Source: Dreissena polymorpha (Eukaryota > Mollusca > Bivalvia > Myida > Dreissenidae). Taken from it: a DNA stretch of 64,000 bases. Location: contig NC_068356.1 in the NCBI RefSeq assembly GCF_020536995.1, positions 21,108,309 through 21,172,308 on the forward strand, written 5' to 3'. The position numbers and the translations under genes are program-made. Shown one piece after another: positions 34,813 to 48,020 of the stretch. The stretch's first letter is position 1; each line of letters starts with the position of its first letter. The notes under the pieces are model-generated. The model worked only from the letters and a program-made list of their open reading frames with translations. It was not told the DNA's origin and ran no database searches.

Positions 34813-36427
34813 ATACATGCTATTTGGAAACAATACCTACTTCCTTTACCGAATGTGGGCCAAACGATGGTGTTAATAAGGAATACTGCCAGAACTTGCG
34901 ACATGGGTGAATGACTGTTGCGAACCAGGGACCAACTACACAAATGAAATTATTTTTAGAACCGTACGCATATTGTAAAAAAACAGGTTGTATTATTGCC
35001 AAAGTAATATGATGTGAACGGATAGTGGTGTCAACAGAAAATGTTGTTATTGTCTTAATAACACGGGATGCCGAGAAATGACTTTATTTGACCAAAAGAA
35101 CTTTTGGCTAAAAGGCTAAATGAATATTTTGATCACAGAGTATGTCATGAACACGAGATGTGCTCAAAGGAGAATGTCCTGCTCTGTACGCTGAACATAA
35201 TCACATACTCATAATTATGTGGAAAATGTGACTGTGCAGCTAGCTCGGTTATTACGTAATAAACAAAAACAACCGTTTTCGTTTTTTAAATTCAAAGAAA
35301 ATGGATGCGAAAGCATGCGTTTAATTATTTTGTCAAAGCACATTGTCTCTGAAACATATATTGTGATGTATTGATGTAATGAGTATCAGCCGAAAGCATG
35401 ATTTGAACCCTGTACATAGTTAAACACGATGTAGTTGCAGCATCGACAATGCTCTGAATAACAACGCATTGATACTAATGGTTAAGTAATCACTAGTGCT
35501 GCGATTCATATGGCTTTTTCTGAATTTATGAACGACGACGTCTACTGTTGTTGCGCAGACAGCAGGACATTGCGGAGTCCACTTTGCAGATATTAACACT
35601 TGCGTGCTACGACGTGTTGTTCTTAAGCACGAATATGAAAAAATGTCTATGCATACTTGTTTTGAAATTAAAAACAAAACAACACTTGTGAGTATGTTCT
35701 GTTTAAAAGAAATTGAACAAATAAAGGGCCATTTAATTGAAGGGTTCAAAACACGTTATATGTGGAATATTCAAATACATGATACCTTTCTCAGTATAAC
35801 TCGCCAACATTAACACATGGTACTCCTGAAATCTGTAAATATAAACTGGTACATGATTACATGCGTTTTGTATTCTTACTCGGGTTTTGTTTGTTTTTGT
35901 TTTCATGATTTATATGGAGCACCTCTACTCAAGATGCCGTGCTCTTTTTACCCATATTCGTGAACAACGGACAGAGTTAAGTTAATGGTATTGAGTTATA
36001 TATTAAGTGACCTATTTAGTGACCTTGCCAAATTATTTATTGTACAACTACCTTAAAAATGGTGCAAGGAACGCTTTAAAATTACATATTAATACTCAAA
36101 ATCAACGAATATTTCGCAAAATACATACATTGATTTAAAGAGATACAAAATGCTCGTTATTGTTTTTTGTGGTACAAGATATTCCAGTTTAGTTTCCCGA
36201 AACGATACTTATTCATACGACACACGAACACTTAACTTGGTAGATAAACATGTCTTTAATATAATCTCCCGATAAAAAAACGCAAAAGGAGCATTTTGTA
36301 TCTTGTTAAATATGAGTTACCAGACCACATCTAGCGTTGAAATATTGTCTATTGCAATAAGAACATTGATTGATTATGTGTTAACTTATTTGTTGAAATA
36401 TTGTACAAAATATTCGTTGATTTTGAG
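34813..36427. other. Intergenic; nothing recognised
   Basis: AT-rich with scattered short frames (e.g. 35604-35813, plus) that lack splice context or known motifs. Confidence 0.35.
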
Positions 36428-36435
36428 GGTTTATG

Positions 36436-37408
36436 CACAGGTGGTTAGCGTGTGGCTATAATATTAATTAGTGAAAACATCATTTTGAATGATAAATAAT
36501 CATATTATAACGAAAAATTAACTTTTCTGAAAAAAAATATTTCACTATTAAATATATATATAACAAGTTATGCAACTCAAAATCAGCCCAAAACGGGGTG
36601 CATCGCTTTGAACAGCAATATCTCCATCAATTTTGCACCGATTTTCACGATTTCGGTCTTATTCAACGCAGAAATGAATTTCCTTTCTGGAAATGTATAT
36701 GTCTTGCAATATTTTTACAAATGCTGGGTCAACTTTTAAGAAATAACACGATACACAACACGCATGACCCAGTTGACAGTGATCATGCTGTCTTTAAGAC
36801 TGAAATCTTCACGGAGTAAAGGGCAACTTCCCTATAAAGTTCATGTAGTTCGATACCATAATTCAATAAAACGTATGAAAAAAACATTATTACCGTTCTT
36901 GTCGTTACATTCTGCATCAAGACTAACTGTCCAGCGCCGTTTGAAACCTTTGTTTACATACATTTCAACTAACTGACATTTTAAACATACGAGTGATTTC
37001 ATTGGTCCAATGCGGAGGTGTGTCTTTACAACTGGAGATTTCATTCATAAAGAATACATGATCACTGTCAACTGGGTCATGCGTGTTGTGTATCGTGTTA
37101 TTTCTTAAAAGTTGACCCAGCATTTGTAAAAATATTGCAAGACATATACATTTCCAGAAAGGAAATTCATTTCTGCGTTGAATAAGACCGAGATCGTGAA
37201 AATCGCTGCAAAATTGATGAAGATATGGCTGTTCAAAGCGATGCACCCCGTTTTGGGGTGATTTTGAGTTGCATACCTTGTTATATATATATTTGATAGT
37301 GAAATATTTTTTTTCAGAAAAGTTAATTTTTCGTTATTATATGATTATTTATCATTCAAAATGATGTTTTCACTAATTAATAGCATAGCCACACGCTAAC
37401 CACCTGTG
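36436..37408. mobile_element. 973-bp foldback hAT-like MITE, 8-bp TSD
   Basis: The ends read CACAGGTGGTTAGCGTGTGG in inverted orientation, flanked by the perfect duplication GGTTTATG (36428-36435 and 37409-37416). The arms are about 350 bp (36436-36785 and 37055-37408) and nearly identical, around a spacer of about 270 bp. The mirror-image frames in both arms starting MHRFEQ are a by-product of the inverted repeat. Confidence 0.85.
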
Positions 37409-37635
37409 GGTTTATGGGCTTAATATAGGCATCCAGAGAGCAACATACTAAACCAGGCTCCTGGCAAATCCTCAGTGAATTTCTCAAAATGATCAAATTC
37501 CCAAGTCTGTAACTGTTTGGTGAAAAGTCGATTCTGTAAAATAAAACCTGTTGTAAACTGATAAACATTAGGCCGATATGTTTAATGGTAACATATTTAA
37601 ATGATTGTTGGAATTAATAAATCTATTTGCCTTAA

Positions 37636-38119
37636 AGCGACCTTTTCACGTTTTGGTAATTTGAAGTAAAAAATAATAATTTCAGATTCGCAAATTTTCG
37701 TTATAGTTATGATATTTGCGAGGAAACAGTTATACTGAACATTTTCCATGCTTTAAAACATCATATGCATCATTTTACGATTTAAAAACATGAAAATTAT
37801 AAAGCGTTGCAAACGCAAAATGATTGAATAATTTGGAGAGTTCTGTTGTTATCGTTATATTTTTGTGACACTACGAGGATTTCTTATATAAAGTATAAAA
37901 TGCAACTGTTTCCATATGAGCTCGATTGGCCGAAAGGTAAAAGCGCTATACATTTACTCCAAGGGCCAGTGGTTCGAGCTCGGTTGAGCATTATTATTAT
38001 TTTTTAAATTGTATTCTTGTCCTTGTTATGCAGTTATTTACTTCCATTTTTTACATGTATACATTTAAAGCATTTAATGACAAACTTCAATAAATGCCAA
38101 AATCTGTGAAAAGGTCCTT
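37636..38119 (+). mobile_element. TTAA MITE with tRNA-like Pol III promoter, copy 1
   Basis: The ends are AGCGACCTTTTCACG and, inverted, AAGGACCTTTTCACAG, with TTAA at 37632-37635 and 38120-38123. Inside are a perfect A box TGGCCGAAAGG (37927-37937) and a near-B box GTTCGAGCT (37972-37980), spaced like a Ser/Leu-type tRNA gene. The 3' half resembles the tail of a tRNA-derived SINE. Confidence 0.7.
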
Positions 38120-38459
38120 TTAAATCGTTTTTTTATCAATACCATAAGTCAAGACGTTCCTTGGAGGCTTTATGGAGATGATCAGAGTACAAATGAGCCG
38201 CTGTCTGGAAACACCGAGCTTAATAATGTGCGTTAAGTATCATTCCACTAACTGATTAGCCAGTGCATTGAGACATGTAAGTCCGGTTTTCCTGGCATTT
38301 TTATCCTGTAATCCTATTTAAATGTTAACAACATATAGATTATTCGGTTCCGTTTTCAGGTTTCCTCGTGTTTAAGCGTTGACATGGCCGTTTACGGTTG
38401 ATGTGTGTTCTTAAAGCTCAGAGAAGGACGGATAGGCAACGGGTAATCATGATTCAAAA

Positions 38460-38719
38460 GAGTCGCGTATTGGGAAAACTGGGCATAATGCATATGCGTT
38501 AAGTGTCGTCCCAGATTAGCCTGTGCAGTCCGCACAGGCTAATCAGGGACGACACTTTCCGCCTAAATGGATTTTTGCTAAAAAGGGACTTCATTTAAAC
38601 GAAAAATGTCATAAAAACGGAAAGTTTCGTCCCTGATTAGCCTGTGCGGATTGCATAGGCTAATCTGGGACGACACTTTACGCACATGCATTATGCCCAG
38701 TTTTCTCAGAACACGACTC
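38460..38719. mobile_element. Palindromic MITE with nested inverted repeats
   Basis: Arms beginning GAGTCGCG / GAGTCGTG and containing AAACTGGGCATAATGCAT and GTGTCGTCCCAGATTAGCCT pair over about 100 bp. Each arm also carries its own short palindrome (AGCCTGTGC...GCACAGGCT). No coding potential. It has long-hairpin potential. Confidence 0.85.
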
Positions 38720-40632
38720 AAAACTCTTCACATAAGGCGTAAAAAAGGGTTTGTTTCCACTACCCGACCGAACCTTGTTGTTGTCGTAAATTTTACTTGG
38801 CTGTTATTCAATTTTGAGTTTCCGATTTTGTGTTATTATCGATAATATTCGCTAGATTATTAATGTGTTCATAAACGAAATAAATGTTAGAAAGCAAAAG
38901 ATTCTTGTCATTGAACATATGAAATCACGTGGAATATAGTTTTGCCGATATACCTAACATATTAGTTTTGTGATGATGGTAGAAATAATCAACAATTAAA
39001 TCCTTATATTTAGGATTTTTGCTGTTTTGTCGCCGTCTTTTTTAGTTGAAATGCATACACGTTTCTCACAAACGCCATACAAATCAAAGTCACTATCAAA
39101 CATGTTTACATCGAATAATACATTTTTTTACTCGCCAACGAATCACCTTAAACAAGAATTCATTCTAAATGTCAAATTATCGTGTTTTGTGTTTCGCAAT
39201 ATTGTCTCATTTTATTTGGGTGAGCACTTGAAAAAGTTTTTAAAATTATGACTTTTGGATGAGTTTAGTTTAGCCATCTTATTGAATAAACACGGTCTTA
39301 AATCGCCAAACCAGAAATTGTGTAGTCCGAATTCGTCTTTATGTTCAACTTCGACTCTTTCCATGCATGCGGACACATTTAACCCAATCACAATAGTGTC
39401 ACATATGATGAATTATTACAATCAATATGTGGCAGCAACTTGCAGTGAAGGCAAATACACACATAAATAGAATGTCCTATGTGAAAAGTATACTTAGTAA
39501 TGTTTTCCATCAATATTCTAGGAAAATACAGAAGATTCATAAACAGCGGTTAGCAGGAAACCAACAACGAAACATAGACAATGATATGATTTTATTGCTC
39601 AACTACTTTTTGTCTCACAAACATTATAGGTTGTATGAATATTGCTTCACGAGAAGAATACGAAAAGAAGATAATAACAAAAATGAACACGATTGTGACG
39701 ACACTATGCATATAACATTTAATTGGCGCCTTTACTATATATATTTCTATTCCAACTGGCATTTTTAATCTCTTTTGTAGAAGTTTAGAAATAAAATAAA
39801 ACTTCCCCAGTAAATATCAACAACTGGACAAAACACTTGCGAACTCTCGACCTTGAAGAGATTTAAGCCATGTATGAACATTGTTGTGTATTCTTAAGCT
39901 ACACTAGATAGCAAACAATACTAGAGTAAATATTAGTTTGTATACAAGCTGGTGAAGTGTTTTCAGTGTATATGATCATGTAATGAACAATCAATTCACA
40001 TTATAGACAAGAACACATACATGTATATTGATACAACATCGTATGAGTGTCATCCGTAAGCAATGCCGAATAATAATGTCCCGTGCATGATTTACAAAAA
40101 GTAATGTTTTACAAATGACATTGAACGAAATAACACACACACAAGTTTATCAGGCAGCTATACAAAGTTAATTTTACAAAACAAATGTAACATCAATAAC
40201 TTATAAATTCATTTATTTTTTAATTAGATGTTGCATTGATCTTAATACGGAAAGTTTTCCTGTTAATATGTTCACATGCATATAGACCAAGCATACTAAC
40301 CTTGGATAATGATAAGAATACACCTATGTACATTTTAATATGAAAGCAAACAGACGGTCTTTATGTTTGCTTTGGCTATAATCTAACTAAATTATACGAC
40401 AGAGAGAACGACAGGCACATAGGAGCATGTAAGAGTTTAAGACATAAACATGTGTGAACATATATACATATTGAGATTGATTTTGTTCGAAAATGATAAC
40501 GACGTGATCTACTCACGATCTACTCACATGCTATGACATTTATTGTAATAATAACGACAGATGATAACCGATTGCGCATTATGTGTCTTGTGCGAGAGAA
40601 GCGTTCTTCGGAGCAGGCAGGAGGTTCGTGTT
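38720..40632. other. Intergenic; nothing recognised
   Basis: Frames such as 39427-39768 (plus, 113 codons) lack known motifs and splice signals. No repeat ends could be defined. Confidence 0.35.
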
Positions 40633-40636
40633 TTAA

Positions 40637-40858
40637 CCCATTTATGCCTAGCGTCTAGAAAAAAGGCTTAGGCAAACAGCGTAAACTCAGATGAGACGCT
40701 GCATGATGCGGCGTCTCATCAGGGTCTGCGCTGTTTGCTTAAAGGAATTTCTGTAAGAAATATTATAAAGATAGAAATAAATATACTAGACATCCCTAAT
40801 TTTGTAAATAAATTGATCCAATTTAGAAGGATATGAGAGTCCACAAGGCATAAATGGG
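40637..40858 (+). mobile_element. 222-bp TTAA MITE, CCCATTTATGCC family, copy 1
   Basis: The ends read CCCATTTATGCCTAG and, inverted, CCCATTTATGCCTTG, with TTAA at 40633-40636 and 40859-40862. An inner palindrome, GATGAGACGC...GCGTCTCATC, stands off-centre. CCC-first ends with TTAA fit piggyBac-type mobilisation. Confidence 0.85.
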
Positions 40859-40862
40859 TTAA

Positions 40863-42788
40863 GAGTCCGAGAGCAGGACTGGCCTACAGCGGGGATGCCG
40901 TAGAATGTTAATGAACACGATGTATGGAAATATTACAGTGAACATAGTGCAGCGATATAATATCACTATAATTATTATACGAATACTTATTTGAACATTT
41001 AAGTGCATGTGTGCTTAGATGCGTATTATGAATGATATTATTGATGAAACTTGATGATGCAGTATTACCATAAATGGCTACTATCAAGGCAACGACGATA
41101 GTATCATAAGTTCCATTACACATGTAAAGTTTGTCCAAAGCTGGTTTCTTTTATGTGCTGCATTAAGAAAATAAACTGACAGTCTGATGATTAAGTGATT
41201 TCAGGTCAGAAAGTATTAATTCGTTACCGGCACAGCGGAACGGTAACTTAGTTAGTTTTTGCCACTGATGGCTGCCTTATTTAAATACGCATTAACTTTC
41301 CCGCGAGCTAAGCCATTCTTGTTTGTGTCAAAAGGCACCCAGACATACTCCGATACATCAGTACACCATTACAATAATCTGCAAGACCTCGTGTTTCTAG
41401 TCCCAACGAGATTCACGAATGACAGGCGTTTGCCACTGTTTCGCGAAACAGTCATGGTATTATTTATGTGTTTGTGTTTTGCATTATGATGTGAAACATT
41501 AGTGGTATTCTACAAACGACTACGGTGCAATAACGATGCAAGTCAATGCGATGTAAGACAGCGTACATATATACATTGGACATGATATGTGATAACATAA
41601 CGCCGTGGTAACAAGTGAAATGACCTCAAAGAGACATTACATATAGTTGGTATGTACAATACAATCAATAAATATATCATACAGAATCATGCAATAAAAC
41701 ATAGTTTATAATATAAACTTGCAGTTGTCAAAACCTACAGACCATTCATGCGTTGCAATAATAAACACTTAAACTTAAAGAAGATTTAGAAAAATATAGT
41801 TATAAAAGGGTAAAAGGCAACTTGTATGTGAAAGTATTGTTAAAAAAGAACCCACTCAATCGCTATGGCTTAACGCCGCTTAATGTGCTGATATAACGTT
41901 CAACATACGTCAGGCGTATATATAAGTTCATACATTTTTTCTCAAACACATTATATACAGTTTTTAAATCTCAGACACAGAAGAACGCATCAATCTAAAC
42001 ACTGCACATTTTCAACAATCTAATATTCTTATAAACATATGTTTATTTAAACTTAATTTTGCAAAAATGCGCATTGTTGAAATCCTTTACTAAATTGCAA
42101 TGATTCTGAAGTGTGTACACACACATATATTTTAGTGTTTTTATGAAAGAAAATAAGATGCAATGTTTAAACGCATAAGATATTTTGCGTGACAGCATAA
42201 TCTTTAATAACAAAAATGACATGTGCAAATTAAATATAATTGTTGAAATTAAAATAGGACTACCGACTTTTACAGACAATTTTCTCGATATTGCAAAGAA
42301 CTTATCCATACATTATTCAGCATAAGTTTAAATGCTAAAAATCGTATCAAGAACAAAAGTGATTTACACGATTTTAGGCTAATAACTATTACTTTTGACG
42401 AAACTATATCTACCATATAAAAATATATCGAAACAACACTGTTATTTTTAGAGACTAAAGTAAACACAATACCAAAAAAAAGTCTAACAAACCAGTTTTC
42501 AATTTCGCGAAATTGGCACAAATTACATGTAACTGAGAATTGGCACAAATTACATGTAACTGAGTATATGAGAATATATAATAAGTATGTCGCTGCTAGA
42601 AAAGAATCGTTGAAGGGGAATTGGAAGACAGAGACAAAAGCAGTTCGTGTAAACTTATATGAAGTAGATTAAATAATGATATTCGATGTTTTTTCTGCAT
42701 TTAATCACGTGCTTGCGTACAAACAAAAGAAAGTAGTACAATTAAAATTGTTAAACAAATCACACTTGTATACATGTTATTATCATCA
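40863..42788. other. 3' flank of the nAChR-A unit; nothing recognised
   Basis: AT-rich. A 27-bp direct duplication lies at 42511-42564 (AATTGGCACAAATTACATGT start). No exon is seen. Confidence 0.35.
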
Positions 42789-42933
42789 TTTATTGCAGAG
42801 CTTACCTTTTTAAATATATTAAAATCTATTTCAGAACCTACAGGACTTAAAAACTGTTACATCAGCAAAACAGATAACGAAATTAAAGACCTTGTTTTGC
42901 GTCGCTCTTGCATCGATCGGTGGTTTCAAGGCG

Positions 42934-45900
42934 TTAAGTGCTATTGAATATAAAGAACAGAACGATAGAGAGCGATGACAGAATTGTAATCAAGTACACA
43001 CAAAAGAATAACCTGTCAAATATCAGACCTAATGCTTTCCACTCTTTGGCCACCTTCTCTTGGTTATCTTTCTGGTCCATTCGTGCTTTATAAAAAGTCA
43101 AAAACTCGCGAATTTCGCCAAGTTTCACGTCTATCTCCGAGAGATGTGGGTCACATTCGATTTGCTCTTTTCGGCGGACCAAAAGCTCACAGGATCCTTT
43201 CCAGTATCTAGGGTTCTTACTGTCCCCATTTGCCAGTCCCATGCCTGGAATAGCCGGTGGTATGAGCCGCTTTTTGTCCGCGTCTAGAAACGGCTTTACG
43301 AGATTGTTCATTCGCATCGCTCGAGCAAAGAATCTGAACATCACCTGGTAATGAAATAATGAATCATTTTTTGCACATAGTAAGTATAGCGTTACACTTC
43401 ACTAACTTGAACTTAAATGAGTATAGCTTTACACATCACAATTTGAAACAAATATTTTATCATGTATTGAAATATGTAGCATTGCAATACATTATACAAA
43501 TCAGTTTTTATGTTCATACTAGCGCCAACAAAGATAACGCATATACCCTATTTGTTATATACCTATACACAATATTATTAGCATGATTGAGTAGTTCGAT
43601 ACAAGTATAACGATACAATTATATCTACTGGATAGGGATTTTTTAATCTCACGTTGTAAAATCGTTCCGGTAATGAAAGGCCGGTAAAGCTTAGAACTTT
43701 CATGTCTGAAGTATCGTGAATATCCATAATGTTTTGAGCGTCATTGGAAAACATGTTCTAGTGTAAAACACGCACCAATACACTTTCTGAACTGTTTACG
43801 AAGACGATCTTTTAATGCAGGTTATATCAAAATATTTTATTTGTTGTTGGTTTTGTATACATGCGCCGATTGTAAATAAAATAATTGTTTCAAAGAAAAC
43901 TTCCGATTTGTTTCAAGTCTAATAAGGTGAATAATACATGGAATACAAAATAACTGTATTCTGGTGAATACAATCACACAAATCGTGCGATACAACCCAC
44001 AGGAACACAAATCTGGTTCAAACTCTGTCCCTTAACAAAAGGTTCAATGCTGAGTTCTTGTGATTCTCTTTAAAAGAGGTTGTCAATGTTAGTATAGACA
44101 TAAAATGGCAATGAGTGCCTTCAACCAAATTGTCTTCGAAAGGGTAACACATTCTGCATATTTTCTTTCAAGGCTGCCATTTTATCAGATTAATAGTGTA
44201 ATTGCCAGTCACTAGAATGTTTAAAATCTTCGCATTTTAAGTATATAATGGTTTTAAACGAACACATGATATATGTTGAAGTATTTTTTAAGTTTTATAA
44301 GGCTTAATTAATTGCAAAAACCAAAATTAGCATTTAAAGTTTCTTACACTTAACAGACTGTTAAATTGTATTTAAATGTAGAAAATGGTGAGAAAATTAA
44401 TATTAAAAAATGATATAGTTTATCAAGACGATTTGAATGTCACAGTTTTGGGCGAAAGATTATAATAGATTTCATTTTTTGTTAAAAGAATTTATTATAC
44501 CATTTATTTTCATAACTTTTTATTTATATTAACCTTTCGTAAATGGATTATGTAAATAAAATATTGCAATATCAACAAGCGTGGTAAATATATCCGACCG
44601 ACGACATAGTTTTGACAACTATATCAACATCTGGCTTGATGTTCAATAAATACCAACTGTCGTCCAAAAGTATTGACATCTTAAAGCATATCGCCCAATA
44701 ATTGCTTACAAAATAAAATAAGCATTGTCAATTTACATGTTTAATATTTCAGATAATTTGTCGACTTATATTCAATGGTGGTGGATTTTATTTTCAAAAT
44801 GAATATTGACATTTACTAGTTCTTCAATACATCAGGTTAATAAATATTGAGTAAGGACGTGTTTCAAGTACAGAAAACATACATATGTATCTATAATTGG
44901 ATTGATATACTGGGACACAACCAAATCTGTTTCATGACGTGAGTCTTTCAAATTTATCATAAAACGTATCATAAACGTTTACAATTTGATAATGATCAAA
45001 CACAGTCAAACAAAGTGCAAGCCAGAGAAATGCATTAAAAAAAAAATATGTTCGTCTTCCATAGTCAAAAAGACGTCACCTTTCGGTCTCAAAAAGAAAA
45101 CGTTTACATTCGTATGTGTAGCTCTGTATGTGAAACGTGTCTTAAACGTTTTATTTAGATATTATGTATAACAAAACATAGTTTACATTGTGAATGTGCA
45201 TAAAAAACATAATTTCGAAATAGAAACCTAAATGAAATCGTAACATTTGGTAAACACGCGCCCCGTGGCGAATGCTGATTTTTTTTCTCGATAACTCTTC
45301 ATTTGCATAATGCCCATATCGTGCAGATTAATACTGTCTGCACTAAATCAAACATATGTAGCACCACAGCTGTTCGGTATGCGGCATTCAGAGAGTCCGG
45401 TCAACGACGGATGTCGCACGTACAATGTTTAAGGAAAAACTTGGGACTTATGCATCAGCTACGAATTCCGGTTTATAGATCGGTTACTAGGAAGCACTCT
45501 GTACATTTTTTTTCTTTTTTTTTCGCACCCATGATGTTCATTTGTCATTCGTTAAGTATATACTGAAAGATTAAATGTTTGCGTGCACGTATTGTATTAT
45601 AGATACGGTAAATCAACATCATATGCCATTCCTAAATAACATACTAAATGTCACAACATGACTTGATTATCAATACTTCTTAAAAACAAATAAACATCAG
45701 AATTTCAAGAAGTGTTAATCAACAAGATTTAAAGAGAATAACTGTAAAATTCTTACTATTTGCGCTATTTCGACATTGACATGGGAGAGATAAAAAAGCT
45801 CCATTATGGGAATGAAACCCATGACCTAAACGTCAGTAGGTGGACACCATATCCAATACACACTAACCAACTCGTTTACACAGTCACAAGAACTTGTCAT

Positions 45901-48020
45901 AAAACAGTATAACAATTGTAATCCTGTTACCATTATCGTGAAATATTCCCTATTTATTGCAATATTTTAACCCCAATTTTAACGCAAGACTTATAACACT
46001 TGTATGTTTCGTATCAAGTTGAAACGTATACTCGTATGACGTTATAAACAAAATGTGTGTACAGCTAAGTTATTATAATTGAACCGGTACAATAAAGGAA
46101 ACGATATTAATTTAGTCGATTTATATGAGCACATATACACATTATGCGTATTTCTTTACAATTAATAATTACATGCTATGCATCTTATGATCACAGTATA
46201 TTATGATACGTTTATAAGCCATGTCTATTAGCATCATTTATCTCAATACGTAACTTACATTTCGCAGAACTTTCGGAACAGGCGATCGTGCTCCATAGAA
46301 CGAAAGGTTTACCACAAAAACATTGAGGAATGTCGATGCTGTGATTAACACCATGTTGAGACAATAATACGTTCCTGAAAATAAATAAGCGGACAATCAG
46401 GAGTTATACACATAGTTAATGCGGCGAAGTCTTCTTGAATTGGACACTAAAAGGCGTCAAAGGAAATTAGATGAGCCCTTTAGTAGATATTAATTCATTA
46501 GATAATGGTCTTAATTAAAGTTACGAGAATTGTACGTACCGTACACGTATATAACAAAAAGGCTCAAGCTCAGTATGTTGTATTGTTCGATGTACAGTCA
46601 AGAAAACAATTTAATGAAAGCAAGGACATTGTGAAAACAGATTTGGCTTTGACCTTGAACCTGATATCGTTCGTATCCCACTTACCGAGTATAGGAACAC
46701 CATCGGAGGCTGGCGGCATGTTGGCTTCGAATAACAACAACAACACAAAGAAGGCCATGAAAATGTTCATACCTGAAATTTAAAACGTCACATTCTGTGC
46801 ATAATAAAATGAATTAATATAAAAATTTTATGTCGAAGGATTAAATCCACAAATAGTATTTATCAAAACTAGAAAGCTTGTATGAAAAGATCATTCGTTC
46901 AATTTTTAATTTATGATACATTTAACATTTCAAACGTGGTGTATACTCCATAATGGTTGATGTTTTGTATGACGACGGGCATACTTTTCTATAAAAACAT
47001 AAACAAACAATAACAATAATAATAATAAAAGAAACGTCATATGAAAAACACTCACACGTTCCTTAATGAAAGTTTCATGTTTGTAAATACATGTATATTA
47101 ATATGTAAACGTGGCCTTAATGTTAAATGTGTTAGCATTGGTTTACTTATATAGATGAGAACTCGAACCCAGATAGAATATATGCTTAATATAAACTATT
47201 ACAAATCCATCGCTACATGCGTTGGTAATCGTGTGCGTATCGGTTTACAATGTTTATTTATTAACACATGAATTGTAAGATACCTCTGAATATGCATAAA
47301 CTTAAAGTGTATTTGTTACCGCTTTTATGCAGCCCAATATGCTTGGAAAATAATCGTTATTTATCAGGAAACAACAATTTTTTTGAAATGCAAAAACTTC
47401 AAATATGCTCATGGCGTGATTCTATATGATAATATAAGACGCCTGTTATTTAATTTTATTTTATTTTACAGGCCGCAAAGGTCGTCTTTTATAGGAGCCC
47501 TAAAATGATGCAGCTTGAAGCAACCAAGGACGACACACTAAATACTAGTCTACACTTACCAAGACTCATTTTGGTGGGTGATTCTGGTGGAATCCAAAAC
47601 AAGACGAGAGTGAGGGACGTGAGAAGAACACATGGTAGAATAAGAATGTAAATGTACGACGTCGCAGACCGCCTGAATTCCACAGTGTAAGTAAGATCGT
47701 GGTATTTGACATTAGGACAACATGCGTAGGCTAACACGTTCCGAACGCCAGGAGTTCCTAGGATTGCCCAAGCCTTGTTCGGGACAAAATAATCTTCGGT
47801 GAGCATCTCGTGTTTCTCGCCGAGGAAATCTAAATCAAGTTTGCTCCCGTCGTACGTCCACGAACCAAATTTTAATGAGCAACTCTGCTTATCAAAAGGA
47901 AAGGTTGTCACGTCTATGTTACAGGTACCCATAAAAATACCCTGTGGGATCCAAGTAATGTTGCCCTCATACTTTATTGTCACAAGGGCATCACGGCGCT
48001 CTTGGAGTCGAATGTCAGCG
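42934..48020 (-). CDS. Nicotinic acetylcholine receptor subunit A, 3' exons only
   Basis: Four exons on the minus strand. 48020-47560: ligand domain, loop B GSWTYDG, Cys-loop C-x13-C ([15 protein letters not shown]), vicinal YACC in loop C, and M1. 46772-46686: M2. 46374-46259: M3. 43344-42934: cytoplasmic loop and M4, ending FIFNST. Phases are 2/1/1/0 and all junctions are GT-AG. It is a pentameric ligand-gated channel subunit of the plasma membrane, alpha-type because of the Cys pair. The pore entrance reads SPTKMSLG where alpha7 has SGEKISLG. Loop C has one extra residue between the Cys pair and the next Tyr compared with B. NIT is a glycosylation sequon. A possible AATAAA lies at 42794-42789. 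No 5' exons for loops D and A or a signal peptide were found in the 6.3 kb up to unit B, so it is either 5'-deleted or uses B's 5' exons. Confidence 0.85.
43345..46258 (-). other. Large intron of nAChR-A between M3 and M4 exons
   Basis: A 2.9-kb AT-rich intron, GT at 46258 and AG at 43345. It holds a degenerate tRNA-like block on the minus strand near 45800-45880 (GTTGGTTAGTGTG start, GGGTTTCATTCCC end), possibly an old SINE. Nothing else is seen. Confidence 0.6.

Noticed and set aside
36598-37246. Two similar protein frames starting MHRFEQ
   Set aside because: They are mirror images produced by the inverted arms of the foldback element.
37917-37990. A tRNA gene
   Set aside because: A and B boxes are present but the acceptor stem does not form cleanly, and the block lies inside a TIR element with other copies nearby.
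39427-39768. 113-codon plus-strand frame
   Set aside because: No motif, no splice signals and composition like the surrounding AT-rich DNA.
41259-41489. 76-codon plus-strand frame with protein-like text
   Set aside because: No homologous family recognised and no supporting splice or start context.
45785-45900. tRNA or SINE on the minus strand
   Set aside because: The boxes are too degraded to call an RNA gene; mentioned only as a possible old SINE.
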